Shown: positions 1 through 12,699 of the stretch, in pieces | Layout of the letters: every line of letters begins with the position of its first letter | Numbering within the stretch: the first letter of the stretch is position 1 | Origin: Sciurus carolinensis | Lineage: Eukaryota > Chordata > Mammalia > Rodentia > Sciuridae | Direction: 5' to 3' | DNA: 64,000 nt | NCBI RefSeq assembly: GCF_902686445.1 | Contig: NW_025920104.1 | Span: 1,116,001 to 1,180,000 of the forward strand | The notes under the pieces: model-generated | Told to the model about the DNA's origin: nothing | Seen by the model: the letters and a program-made list of their open reading frames with translations, nothing else | Database searches by the model: none | Made by a program: the position numbers and the translations under genes

Positions 1-2325
1 AGTCACACTAAAAATATTTTGTACTTAGTTACAAAATTTTGCCACACTATTTCAACAACCCAACATAATGTAGTTCAGTAAAACATTCACTGAAGTTCAG
101 TTATTCAGGACAACAGTCATCAAAAAATTAGTGTGCCAGGTCCTGAGGCAGGACATGATCATCCCAAACCTCAAGACCCAACCTTCTAGGGGTAAGGATT
201 GAATAACATGCCCATGGTGACAGTGCAGCGTGCTTGCCAGCACTGAATCAGGAGGGATGCCTCCAGGTTCTAACTGCTGCTGTAAAACAGTGAAAATCTG
301 ACAAAGGACCAGGAGGTAGGGGGAAAATACCCAAGAGGCTAAAGTGCAAGAGTCTGAAATCACACAGAATATTCACAGAAAAGCAGTAACTAGGAATAGA
401 TAAAGCATAATAAACAAGTAAGTGTGATTAGGCTCCTTTCTTGTAAACCCCTCAAGAACATGGAATTATTTTTAAGTGGTAAATCAAAGTTGATTTAAAA
501 TGTATTTATTTGATTACCTAGTTAAGGTGAACATTCTCACATTTTACTGTACTACTTATTAATTGCTAAAATACTCTACCCATTTATGTACTGAATTTTA
601 ATATTTTTACATCAATAAGTTTCAGGTATCTTGTATATCAATCCTAAGTCATGCTTGATACACACATTTCTCCTGGTCCTGTTACTGTCACACATTTAAA
701 ATTGTTGATTGTTCCTTGGTAAATTTTCCAGTGTTCAAATACTGAGTCTTTAACCCTTTATAAATGTGATGAATGTTACATTCTATTTTCTATTACTTTT
801 AAAAAATATTATGTAAAACACATGTAGCTTTTGATACTAGATAGACCTGGTAAAGACTTGATGTACATAAATATTCACATACTAGCCACTGAACTCCCTT
901 TTTTAATCCTACTGCCATACCCTCTGACAAAATCCAACAAGGAACCTCTTTTTCATCCAAACTCCACATTCATTTTAGTTCATGTTCCCTTACATTACAG
1001 TGCTTGCGAGAAAGCTGCTGAAGCTTGTGTCCTTCCCACTATCTTCATAAATAGCCCTGACACATTCACACCCTCTGTTAAAGGATTAAGAATTAATATT
1101 TAAGGTCTATATCATGGACGAAAACATTTATTGGATGCATCAGCAATAAAAATTAGTTAATTTTAAAGTTCTAATAGATATCTTCTAAATACCCAAGATT
1201 AAAAACAAATAATTCAAGGTGTTTTTCTTTTCTAGTATATCATAGCCTTATGAAAGGTAACTGAGAATTTAGAAAAGGGGGCTTAGTCCAGTGGTTTGCT
1301 CTTCAGCATATCCAACTCTCATGGATACTGTGAAAATTGGTGTGTAGAGAGGTCACAATAAGGGAGCACACCCTTGCTAGTTGCTGAAGAAGGAGGGATA
1401 ATAAATGTCTTGCAATATATTGGATAAGCTTGTACAAAAAACACCTGTCTCAACCAAAATACCAATAGCCACCATACCTTAGCAAATGGCCAAAGAGTCC
1501 AAAATGACTTGTTTCTCCTATTTAATGAAGGAAAGTCTCCTGACTTACATTTGTTTGAGCTTCTCTTCTAAAGGTATATGTTTTACAGTGGGAGGGTCAG
1601 TCACAGATAAGACTGTGAGGTAGAACTGGCTGTATAGGTTGGTTTGCTTACTCATCCTATTGTATCCCTAATTTTACTTCCTATTCTAACCAAAATCCCT
1701 TCCAGTAAAATCCCAGGAAATTCCTGGGTTTTCATTATTCTCTTTTCCCTCTGATTCAAAACCTGCTTCTTCTAAGTTCTTAGAAAAACCTTGAAAAGTA
1801 AGCACACTAAGTTATTAATTCATGATTGGACAATGTACTAATCTTCTCAGCAATATTTATGTTTAAGCAATAATAATACAAAGATACTATTTCTTACCAT
1901 CTTTCTATTAACACTCTGGCCCAGGATACTACCATTCTTCACTGGTATTACCAGAATTGCCTCCTATCTGGTCTTCCTGCTTCAGTCTTCCAACTCATAA
2001 TATGACATGGGTAAAATCCTAAATCCTTTCAGTGGCCATAATTGATTACCACTAATCATGCCCCTAATTGATTACCATTCTCCTCACTCATACCTCCCAG
2101 TGCCATGGATGCTCCTCAACCAAGACCCAACCCAGGCTTTGCAGAATTAAGTGCTATTTCCTTACCTGAAATACTCTGTCCCAAATATCTGCACTGCTGT
2201 GTATCTGATGATATTCAAGTGTCTGCTCAGAGGTCACATCTGACTCTTCCCTGATCATATTATTCAAAACAGCATCTTACCACTTTTCTTTTGTTTTTAT
2301 TTTTAATACTCTCTTACTATCTGAA

Positions 2326-2326
<1 letters not shown>
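1..2326. other. AT-rich DNA, no gene recognised
   Basis: No conserved coding stretch, RNA gene or clear mobile element is visible. Open frames are short and lack any recognisable motif. A small duplicated phrase (aattgattacca) occurs near 2040 and 2066, and a near-perfect palindrome lies at 1710-1726. Old, highly diverged repeats may be present but cannot be named by eye. Confidence 0.5.

Positions 2327-2356
<30 letters not shown>
2327..2356. repeat. (TG)n microsatellite
   Basis: An uninterrupted run of about 14 TG dinucleotides. It accounts for the poly-threonine/histidine open frame on the minus strand here, which is not a gene. Confidence 0.95.
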
Positions 2357-2357
<1 letters not shown>

Positions 2358-3545
2358 TTCATCTACTTTCCAACCAAAACTGAGATGTTTTGATCTACAT
2401 AGCCATACTACCTCAAGCAGTGTCAGGAGAAAAGTGCTTAATGAATATATATTGTATGAATGATAAATCAAACTGTAACTAAATCTCTTTATGCTTCTAG
2501 TTTTTATCCACTTTCCCTCTCTTCTTTCCCCAATCTTTTTATCTATACTCCAAACTTCACTTATTGTCCAATATTGTCCAATACAAATCTCAGTGCCAGG
2601 ATTTGCCTACTTCCTGACACTAAATTCTTCACTTTTTTTGTTGGTTTGTCCTTCTACTGTACACCTAAGGATCAATTTAAGGATGGATTCCCACAACTGG
2701 ACTAGAGATCACTGCTATAAAATCCCTAGTCATAAGGAGCAGGAATTCTGCATATACGTGGTCTCTCATCTCAGCCCTTCTCACTGCTGCCCATCAATCT
2801 TTCCTTGGGTTCCTTATCAGCTCCCTCCCTTACTTCTCACAGAATCCATTTCAAACTTCCATCGTTTTCTTCAAGTTACCTACTCCCCTTTCATTTAGCA
2901 AGTGACATCACCTCCACAGAAACAAAATTAAGTTAGACTTCCTTGATTTCCTTCCTTTATGACCACCAACCACACACATATTCTCACCGCCTTACTGGCA
3001 GTGTGCTGGAAGAGTGTCCCTCTTCCTGCTCAAAGCTAACTTTTAATCACTGCCCTGGATACTCAAGCCATCTACCTTCTCAGAAATCTGATGTTGTCAT
3101 TTATCCACTTACACCCTTCAAGTCTTTGATTTCACTTCTAATTTTCCCTTTCTGCACATAAACATCTCTATCACAAAACAAATGAACAAATGAAACTAAT
3201 GTACAACCCCAAACTTTGTTTCTCTCCTGCCACTGTCCTCCCTGCCCCTTTCCCTTCACAGCCAACTGTCATTAAAAGAGTTTAAGCCATATTTATTATA
3301 CTCCCATCTACAACTTAACCCTCTCCAACCTGTAATTTTATGCTGATATAAAACTGCTCTCCAGAAAGCCCAGACAACTGAAAATTCATAAAAATTATTA
3401 GATCACATTATTCAATACTGGCATCATCAATCTCAAAATCCTTGCCTCTTGTAATATAATTTGTTCTTGATGGTCTTTCTACCTTTTTTGTTGCTTCTTT
3501 CCAGTCCCATTTGCTATTGACAGTGTGGTAAGAAAGTCTACATAG
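2357..3545. other. Pyrimidine-rich unassigned DNA
   Basis: The plus strand is rich in ct/cc stretches (for example 2500-2560 and 3190-3260), which gives rise to overlapping serine/proline-rich open frames. No splice-flanked or conserved coding segment is visible. Confidence 0.4.
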
Positions 3546-3920
3546 TCAAAAGCCTGGGTTCTGTCTTTGTCAGTTCAAGCCACAACAGCAACAGAAAATC
3601 AACAAGATTGTCTAAACATCAGAAATGTACTGTCTCAGAATACTGGAGGCTGGGAGCCTAGGATCAGGGTGTTAACATGATCACTTTCTGGTAAGGGCCT
3701 TCTTCTGGGGAGAAGGGGCCAAAAAAATGGGAAGGATCAGAAAGGAATATTAGAGAAGACAGGAAACAAACATTTTAAGACTAAGAATGTTCTATGTGAT
3801 CAAGGCTTCATTCTTACAAACTGATTTAACTTAATTATCTTTTAGGGAACCCATCTATAATATACTATGACATGGCAGGTGAGGTCTTCCACACATAAAT
3901 TCAGGGGTGGGGGGCTCAAA
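3546..3920 (+). repeat. Old interspersed repeat, family uncertain
   Basis: The stretch around 3625-3710 (tactggaggctgggagcc, then ggtaagggccttcttctgg) resembles a common mammalian interspersed repeat. In that repeat a 'tctggaggctgggaagtc' phrase is followed by 'ggtgagggccttcttct'. The resemblance is from memory, divergence is high, and I cannot name the family. The boundaries are approximate. Confidence 0.3.
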
Positions 3921-4960
3921 AATGAGTCCAGTAACCAAAAATAACAAAATTTAAATATAATATGGTAAAACTGAGTGCTCAGTAACAACTTGAAAGTGTA
4001 AGAACTCTAATAAAGTAACAAATAAAATGGATACCAAGTGAAACTATCAGGATAAAAATATAAATATGTATAACATACTTATGAAAATAAAAAGAAACCT
4101 GCATAATTATAATAAGTATATTAAAGTAATATTTCTTCATTTCTAAACTGTTTGTAAAATTAGAAAATTTGAAAAATATATTTTTATAGAAAGTAAAAAT
4201 GAAAAACTTCAATTTAAAAATATAATAATTCCATTTCTAACTTGATATGCTTGTTTATTGTTTATAGCATTGCCATGTGTAATAATTAAAATATAAGCTA
4301 AATGCTATAAAACAAGACCAACCAAACAATGGCTAAAAAATGAATTCAATTCTCTTTCATAAGATTACAGGGGCAGACAAGTGGTCTTGGAGAGGTAGGG
4401 AGCTCTGCTCTGCAAGGTCATCCAGAGTATAAAGTTAAACCTGTTTCATTACACCTCTCTGTAGCTCACCAAAACTTCATGGGTTGGAAAGGGGATGGGT
4501 AAAAGATTATGAGAGAAAAGCAGTTTTTTAAATACAAATGTGCTTCAAAAGTAGCAGATATCACTTTCACTCTCATCCTACTACCAAAACTTAGAAACTG
4601 GCTTAGGGACTTTATCTAGAAATAAGAAACCTGAGAAATAGTATCTTTTTATCTAGAAGTTGCAAGTCCAGCTAAATATCAGAGGTGGGAGTGTGTCCTT
4701 CTTCCCACTATGCAACAGTCACCTCCTTTCTCATGAGTCAATTGGAAGTTCCTCTCAATTACTGGAATTTGTTCAAGTCTAGGATCAGGGTTGATGACAA
4801 TTCTCTTCAATAGATATGTGGCTCCTTCCCTATCCAGTGACCTATAAATTAACATAGAAGCAATCTTTGTTATCTACTACCACTATCACATCCAATACAC
4901 ACTGGTGAAATAGAAATGACAATAATTCAATTAAGTGTTAACATTCTGAAAAGAACACCA

Positions 4961-5081
4961 GGAGCTGGGTTTGTGGCTCAGTGGTAGAGCCCTTGCTTTC
5001 CATGTGTGAGATGCTGGGTTTGATTGTTAGCACTGAATATAAATAAGGAAGAATAAAGATCCATCAACAACTAAAAAATAG
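4961..5081 (+). mobile_element. ID-type (tRNA-derived) SINE
   Basis: It opens with ggagctgggtttgtggctca, matching the ID/tRNA-type head 'gctggggatgtggctcagtggtagagc', where the A box lies. A B-box-like 'gggtttgattgttagcac' follows, then the rodent tail 'aaataaggaagaataaagatcc'. Such elements are transcribed by RNA polymerase III and mobilised by L1. The copy is diverged and presumably inactive. Confidence 0.85.
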
Positions 5082-5089
5082 TAAAAAAA

Positions 5090-7380
5090 TTATCAAATAC
5101 CTATTTTATCAATAAAGAAATACTGTTGGAAAAGAACTTCAAATACTTCATGGTCCAGCTGAAAGTAAAATTTTTAGTTAAATTAAGATTCTGTTCCCAA
5201 AAGGGAATTTCTTTGTCCATTTCCTTGACTGTGGGAGCCCTGTATTCACCTCTGGAAGATTTCTTTTCCATTATTTTTTCTGGCCATCTATGAAGTAGAC
5301 ACAGAAGGTAAAAAGTGCTTCAACAGGGAAGCAAAGATATAATTGCCTACTTACTGCTGGTGCAAATTTCATAGCTAAGATTTACTTGACTACTCAAGTG
5401 TCAAATAACAGCAAAACATCAAAGGTTTTGAAAGTGGAAATTTTGGATTTTTGACAAAAACTCAATAGGTCTGTTTGTCATCTGTCAGTACCACAAGAAA
5501 ATAAACACAACTAAAGATCTTGTTTTTCAAAGATCTTAAACTTGTCAACTCTCTTCTTTATTTTATGGCACCAATGGCAGATCCAACTCCCTTTCTCTTG
5601 ATTAATGGCTAATTACTTTGAGGTCATCTGATTCACACAGGAGGATTTTTTCCACCCCAAAGACATCAGTGACTTGAGACGTTCCCTCTTACCTGACTGA
5701 TATCAGGATCAGTCATTTACTTGGTTGCTTTGGCCAATAAAATATTTTAAAAAGTAATAAGTCATTTCCAAGAAGCTGGTTCTGCCTCTTCTTTTCCCTC
5801 TATACAGAAATGGCAGTGTTCCCCCCTCCAAAAAATAATAATGGCAGCATTTCTTTGGCTTAAATCTTGGGTATGACAGAGGATGTGGAACACAGCCACA
5901 GCCAACATATCATGAGTAAGAAATAAACCTTTATTTTAAAGAAATTAAAACTTCACATTTGAAACTGTAGCTTGTTCTTGGTTTAACTGACTGCTTGAAG
6001 TGAAAAAGCAAATCTTTAATACTTGCCTGGATAGCTTCCACAGTTGAGTCAAGAAAACCTAGCAGGAGGTTCTTGAGAATGGCAAGCTTACCTCTCACTG
6101 TTTGGCACAAAGGAGTAATTTAATTTTTCTAACCCTACAATGCCCCACATTCTAGTCAGTTCAGACTACAGATAATGGGAAAAAAAAGGAAACTTCAATA
6201 GCAATAAAATTTAGATTCCCTTTGAACTCTAAATACAAACTAACTTGTGCCTTGATGCCCTCTTGTAGTTCCTGCTAAAGAAGCAAGCAGTACACAATTC
6301 ATATTAGCAATCTGATTCTTTCTAACACACCCCTGCAGGTATAGACTAGATAGAGAAATTGATGTCTTATAAAAATTATCAGAGGTGACAGTTTCACCAA
6401 ATATTTTATCACTGTATAATTAAGTCACTGGTTTTTTAGCTTGTAAAGAGTTTTAAATTATGTCAGCCAACCACTTAGTCAATGTCATGCATTTAAGCTT
6501 TTTATTATAGAATACCCATTTCAGGTATTAAATTTTGACATTTTATAGAGTATGGGTTAAATAGTTGTAATGAAGTCATACCAAAATGAAATGGCTCAAA
6601 CAAGAAAAAACAAAACAACATGGAGATAAACAGGGGGCTGTGGGGGACAGCAAGTAGTAGTTAGTTTTCTCCACAAGGTCATCCAGGACTGATATCCATA
6701 GGCAGGACTTTTATCTGAGTTCAAGGCAGTTGTCATTCTAGTCAGAGGGAGGGAAAAGAGAATGGGCAGATGAAATCCAGGACAAGCACCTTTAAAAAGA
6801 CAATCCAGAAACTGCATATTTCACTTCTATTCATATAAGTGGCCCAAAACTAAGCACACAGCCATAGCTATCATCAGAAGAAGATGAAACTAGTGTCTAA
6901 GTTTAGGTAGCCATGCTCCCAGTTAAACCACAGGAGTTCTAATTATAGACTGAAAGGCAGAGGAACTAGACAATGGAGAAGATTTAGCTCTATCTGCCAT
7001 ACCCTCAAACCATCTTTCATCAATAGTCATCAGAAAGCTTCTTTTTAAAAGCATTTTTCAGACTATTGCACCTCTGTTCAAAGCTTGATTTCAGTAAGAA
7101 TAAAAACCAAAGTCCTCACTATAGTTTCCTATTCTTCCCACTTCTATATCCCCAGTTAACTCTCTAACTTCATCCCTTGCTCCTTGACTTAAAATGGGTT
7201 ACATCACAAACCTATCAAACTCTAAAATATAATTCAAAAATGTGTTTAATATACCAGATCTAACAGACATCACAGCTTAGCAGCAGATCACACTATAGAG
7301 TACCAGTAATTTATCTTCATGATCTGGTGGCACACTGGGTTCTTCAGCTCCCGCTATTGCTCAGCATCCATAAAGAATAT
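5090..7380. other. AT-rich DNA, no gene recognised
   Basis: No supported coding or RNA feature. The stretch near 5860-5950 contains 'agtaagaaataaacctttatttt', which looks like the poly(A)-signal end of an old repeat. The remainder shows no repeat or open frame I can identify. Confidence 0.4.
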
Positions 7381-7386
7381 CATGCA

Positions 7387-7558
7387 GACATGAGGGCACA
7401 AGTCTATTATCCCAGCTCCTCGGGAAGCTGAGGCAGGAGGACTTCAAGTTAAAAGCCAGGATGGGTAATTTATCAAGAACGTGTCTCAAAATAAAAGGAG
7501 CTGGGAATGTATCTCAGTGCTAATAACCACTGTGTCTAATTTGTTCTCCCCCTAAAAC
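7387..7558 (+). mobile_element. 7SL/ID composite SINE, diverged
   Basis: The left half reads 'attatcccagctcctcggg', then 'aagctgaggcaggaggactt', the 7SL-derived B1/Alu-type signature. The right half begins 'ggagctgggaatgtatctcagtgct', the ID-type head. This head-to-tail arrangement recurs several times in the window and is the main evidence for a squirrel-family genome. Confidence 0.8.
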
Positions 7559-8700
7559 AAACATCATGCTGCATATGGCTAGCAGAAGAAAAGCTTTCAA
7601 GTTGAAAAATATTTGAATCAAACCATCATAAGTCTGGCCATTTATGTTTGGAACCATCAGTGCTCTTCTCTTCTCTGGAAATAAAACCAAATAGACTAAA
7701 AACCTATCTGTGAGGAATTAAGCTATAAGACCAATGAAAGGAAAAGTAGAATAACACATTTGCAATTGTAGATGATGAAAATGTCTTAAAGAAAATAGAA
7801 GTATAAGGAACATGGGGGAATTTTAATGGAATTTACTGTCAAAATTAAGAACTTATCAACAAAGGACAATATAAAGTTAAAATATAGTCAAAACACTTAA
7901 AAAACATATTCTTCAGAAAGTAAAATGAGAATTACCAGAGAAAATTCAGAATGGCCCATTAAATTTGAGTTTCAGATAGAGAGTGTTCAGGCACAAATAG
8001 ATCCCAAATATTTCATGATAAATACAAAAATATTATTTGCGATTTACCTGAAATTCACATTTAAAAGGAATACTTAATTTTTATTTGCTAAATTTGGCAA
8101 CTACAGGTTGCCAAATCCACACAACTTATAAGTAAATAAAGAGAAGTTCATCTTCACCACCAATCAAATAATGCAAGTTAAACCAAAAATACCATTTTAC
8201 ATACTGTATTAGCAAAGACTAGAAAACAAAGTTTTTATTGAAAGGCAGGCATGCAATCTTCATATTTTTCCAATTTATTACAGAAGACTACCTAACCTGG
8301 GATACTTTTTAAAATCAGGTCAGTAGGCAATAAAGGTTGATCTAGTCACTGGATAAGTGCAAAGAGACACATTTAAAATCCATTATTTTATACCATACAT
8401 AGCACAGAAATAAACCCATAACCATGTTCAGGAATCAATGACATCATTTTAATATAAAATATAAATACAAATTAAGTATAATATTTTAAATTTTAAATAA
8501 AGATAAACATACTGAATATCATGTGGTAGATAAACAATTGCTCTTTTATAACTAGTACTCTAACATTAATTTTAATACTGGGTTAATATTAATGTAGTTG
8601 GTGATCCTCAAAGGTCAGATATTTGGCCTGTAAAAAAAATTAAGAATCAGGATTTATATTTTTTAAGAGTTTTCACATAAAATTGCTTTATCTAAATGAA
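7559..8700. other. AT-rich DNA, no gene recognised
   Basis: Very AT-rich with only short open frames. No RNA gene, repeat or splice-flanked coding segment could be supported. Confidence 0.4.
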
Positions 8701-8769
8701 AAACACAGCTTAACCAAAAAGGAGAGGTGGAGAGCAGAGCAGAGCAAAGCAGAATGGAACAGAATAATG

Positions 8770-9115
8770 GTTTTGTTCATAAATGTCCCCCAAACGTTCA
8801 TGTGCTAAAAGGTTTTGATGCCAGCCTGTGGCCTTACTGGGAGGTGGTGAAAACTTTAGGTGATGGGTCCTGGTGGAAGAAAGTCTGGTCATTGCAGCAT
8901 GTCCTTGAAAGGTATATTGGTATCCAATTGCCTTCCTTCCCCTCCCTTTTTCTCCCATTCTGCTCCCCAGCCACCATGAGACACAAAGACCGTCTCCACT
9001 CTGCACTCCCACCAGCAAGTACAGTGCCACCACAGACCCAAAACAAAGGGCCAAGCAACCTTGAACTTAATCTACACTGAAACCCTAGGTTTATCTCAGA
9101 CATTGTCTCAGTGAT
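8770..9115 (+). repeat. Interspersed repeat of unknown family
   Basis: The stretch 'tgtcccccaaacgttcatgt' ... 'aaaggttttgatgccagcct' ... 'ccttactgggaggtggtgaa' ... 'tctgctccccagccaccatg' ... 'gggccaagcaacc' matches, from memory, a repeat found in several mammalian genomes. I cannot assign a family name. It explains the overlapping open frames on both strands, which do not look coding. Confidence 0.35.
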
Positions 9116-10900
9116 AGAAACATAACAAAGAAAGGGAGAAGAATGTGAGGGGGAGGACAGGAAAGGAGGGATAAAATAAAATTAAATGATAAGAGATTAT
9201 GTAATTTCTCAACATTGAGAGCACCGACATTTTTAACTTGATAATTTTTACTACTATTGGGAGGTTGCCTGATGACTTGCAGGATATTTCTGGCATCAAC
9301 CAATTAGATACTCCCCACACAGCTGACACAAAGATATCTCTAAATATTGCAATATATCCCCAAGGTGTATTGGATAAGATACAATTATTCTTCCACTAGT
9401 CTAAATTCATAGTATGATATTCCAATAGCTATCTAACATTTACTGCTCTACAGATTAATGACTAAGAATGGAGTTTTGAAACATAAGAACCAAATAATTG
9501 ATGCCTGTGGGATGCTAACGACTTAAAGATAATTATATTTATAGTAGGTATCTATGCTTAAGCTATGCTTTCCATCAACAGGAAAGGGATGATTTGTGTT
9601 TAATACTAAGAATTTGATTTTGATTATTATTGTGGGGTGACAACTTGGTTGACTTGTCATTAAAGCTTAATCTCACCCAGAGTTACACATTATTATCCAT
9701 AATTGTTAATGTGAAAAAAATCAAGCTAGAGGTTTTAATTTCTAAGAAACTATGAATTATAATTCAAAAATTATTTAAATTAACATAAATTATTTAAATT
9801 ATTCAAACATTTACAGTGTCAAAAATCCAAAATGTAGTATCCAGTTATAACTCCTAATATAAATAAGCAAAAAGGTAATATGTAAAAATAAAGGTAACTG
9901 CAAGAAGTTGAATTTTATGAACTATATTTAAATGCTTGGTATGTACCATCACTGACTATACACATTGTTTTCTACCAGAAAAAGTTGCCATATATTTATA
10001 TTACCAATCTTACATTAAAATGAACTTTAAAATTTGCTTGTACAAGTAGAAATTTTAAAAGGAATTTGAATTTTATTCATTATATATGATACCATATTTC
10101 ACATATTCAATGTTAGAGTGGCTTCTCTTATCTTCAAATAGGACTTACTATCACACTTGCTGTTCTGGGAACTACCTGACACAATCAAGTAATCATCAAC
10201 CTGCCCTCATTGAGCCTGAGCTTAAAATTCTACAGAAACTGTGCAATCAACAGGCCAATAGTTATTTCTACTTTATAACACATATGGGTGTAAGACTTTG
10301 AGAAATTAATTTGCTGAAAAGGACACTTGGGGAGCCTTAAATTATTGCAATTGCTCAGACATTCTTTGGCTCCTTTACCCTTTTCTTGCCCCATCTCTCA
10401 AGTCACAGGGTAGAGTGAAGGGGGCCTGTGGAAAACTAGAATGAGCTAGTCAGCATGTATTTATGCATTTAGTTTACTCTTATTTTTTTCCTACAGATTT
10501 TTTATTATACTCTGCTCCTGCAGAAAGAGAGTTTCAGTTATTTATCCCTGAACTCCCACAGCCAACTAAATGCCCTTCATATAAATTCATCCTTAACAAC
10601 TACTCCATGACAGGAAATGTATAAGTAGTAGAGATGGAGAAGTTAGAGAGAAACCTTGCCCTCCTGGAACATACAGTGGTGGGATGAATCAGGAAAGACA
10701 GAATTTTGCCTGCATGAACCCGATCAAGTAATGCAATACACATCAGCACAGCTCCACTCCTCATGACCCTTTCTCCCAATGACAACCAGGTTTAGATGCA
10801 GAACAAAAGCAGGTTTTCTCTTTAGAAATATAAATGTGATTCTCCATCCCTGACCACTACCGAGTTCCACATTCATATTTAATTATGTTCACCCCATCCA
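9116..10900. other. AT-rich DNA, no gene recognised
   Basis: Only short open frames are present and none has a recognisable domain. No tRNA-like folds or simple repeats of note were seen. Confidence 0.4.
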
Positions 10901-10914
10901 CATGGAGGCAGTTG

Positions 10915-11150
10915 CAGAGATTAACTGCATGTTCTCTAAAGCCAGAGAATGCTTGGATGTGAATCTCAGTTTTCCCACTCATGAATTGGGTGAGTTAAGG
11001 AGGTTTTCTGTACCTTCTTTGTTCATCTGTAAAATGAGGACAAAAACAGCTCCTACCATATACAAATGTTTTGAGGACTAAATGAAAAAATATGCAAAAG
11101 TACTTGAAATACTACCTAGAACAGCTTACACTTACTGTGTTAACTATTAT
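10915..11150 (+). mobile_element. MIR SINE (ancient)
   Basis: It follows the order of the MIR consensus: 'taaagccagagaatgcttgg', then 'gtgaatctcagttttcccac', then 'tgttcatctgtaaaatgagg', and 'ttttgaggactaaatgaaa'. The core phrase 'atctgtaaaatgagga' is characteristic. MIR elements were fixed early in mammalian evolution and are inert. Confidence 0.75.
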
Positions 11151-11721
11151 TACTAGCATTTATATATTATTACTATATCTAACAAGCATCTAAATCTTAC
11201 CCAAAGTTGAATTCATACTTTTCCCCCCAAAAGCATGTTCTCCATATCCTCTCATTTTAGTAAACTGCACCACTACTCTCCTGGTTTTTCCAGTTTAAAC
11301 TAAGAATTTATTACTTCTCCCTTTTCCTCACACTCCCCACCAAGTCCTGTCAAAATATTACATATCCTAACACATCATTACTACCACTACCTTCCCAAAA
11401 CTAAAATATCACCCTGTTGGCTCCCCAAAGCACAGCAATAACCTCCTATCTCTCCATTTTGATTTCACTCTTACCCCATTACTCTAAAGCTTAAATTAGA
11501 TGCCACTGTCTTGATGCAGACTTGCCAGTAATTTTACATTAAAATTAGAACACTATCTTTACTTCAACACAACCTCCAAAGCCCCCCCTAGCCTGGCAAG
11601 CCCACCACCCTCATCTGCCACCACCTTCCCCCTTAGTTATTGTGCTCATAAAACTCAGTTTACTGTATTTTGACCACTTCTCACTTGTTTCCACCTCAAA
11701 GCCCTGTCCTGAGGTCTGGAA

Positions 11722-11930
11722 AGAAAAATAGTCATGTGAAGCATGGACTCTGAAATCAGATTGGCCGAATTCACAGTCTCTACTAACATATCAGTCGAGC
11801 AAATTCCTAATCTTTGTGAGTTTTGTCCTTTATCAAAATGAAGATAGTTCTACTTACTTTAAGTGATTAAGTATTTGGAGTTTAGAAAAGTGTCACATAT
11901 GTAAGTCTACTTAAATGTTCACTGTTGTTA
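11722..11930 (+). mobile_element. MIR SINE (ancient)
   Basis: It reads 'agcatggactctgaaatcag', then 'attggccgaattcac', then 'gagcaaattcctaatctttg', and finally 'tatcaaaatgaagatag'. These correspond in order to the MIR head, B-box region and core. The copy is diverged. Confidence 0.65.
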
Positions 11931-12259
11931 TTATCCCTCCCTGAGATGCTTTTATTTAAGTTCTTCCCTTACTTCAATACATTAAACTGTCCCATTATTT
12001 AAATGGCTTCCCCTGTCATAGCCTACCTTAAACAACCTTCCTGTTCCACTCTCTTCTCTTATCATTTCATTGTACTTATTCCTATCTGAAATTATTATGT
12101 ATTTATTCTTTGGTCCCTATTTCTCAACTTTAACGTGAGCTCCGCTAGTTTGGAGACTGTCTTCTTTGGTGCTATATTTCTAGTTCTAACCCAGAACCAC
12201 ATGTTTGAATGCATATTTCTTGCTCAGGGTAGGAACCAATGCAAATCTCCTAATAATAA

Positions 12260-12430
12260 TATCATACATACAAAGTCTTTCATTTCCTTATCATCTCATT
12301 GACCCTTGAAAGAGGAAGAACCATCATCTTACATTTTAGAGATAAGAAATTCCCAAGTTTGAGTGACTTGTCTTCAGACACAAAACTGGAAAATGGTAGA
12401 ACAAAAATTAGAAGCCCTGATTTCTGATTC
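12260..12430 (+). mobile_element. MIR-like fragment
   Basis: 'cattttagagataagaaatt', followed by 'gagtgacttgtcttcagaca', resembles the MIR-type phrase 'ttttacagatgaggaaactg ... gtgacttgcccaaggtcaca'. The fragment is old and its limits are uncertain. Confidence 0.4.
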
Positions 12431-12699
12431 TTAGGCTTCTCCCAAGAGGGTAAAAGGATATTACACCCTTCAATTCAATTTACAGAAATGTGAGTTCTTA
12501 ATCTCCTGTTATTAATCTCCTGATATGTGGGTAAAACTCTTTCCTTCAGTACTAGGCAATTATTTCCCCCAGAGTTTGAGAAGTATTAGAGAATAGTACT
12601 AACTCAACAATAATGTACTAATCCTTGGCAGAAGTCAAACTATTCAAGTAGTCAGCAAGAGTGAATAATCCAAGTCGACAGAGAACCAACTCTCAAACT

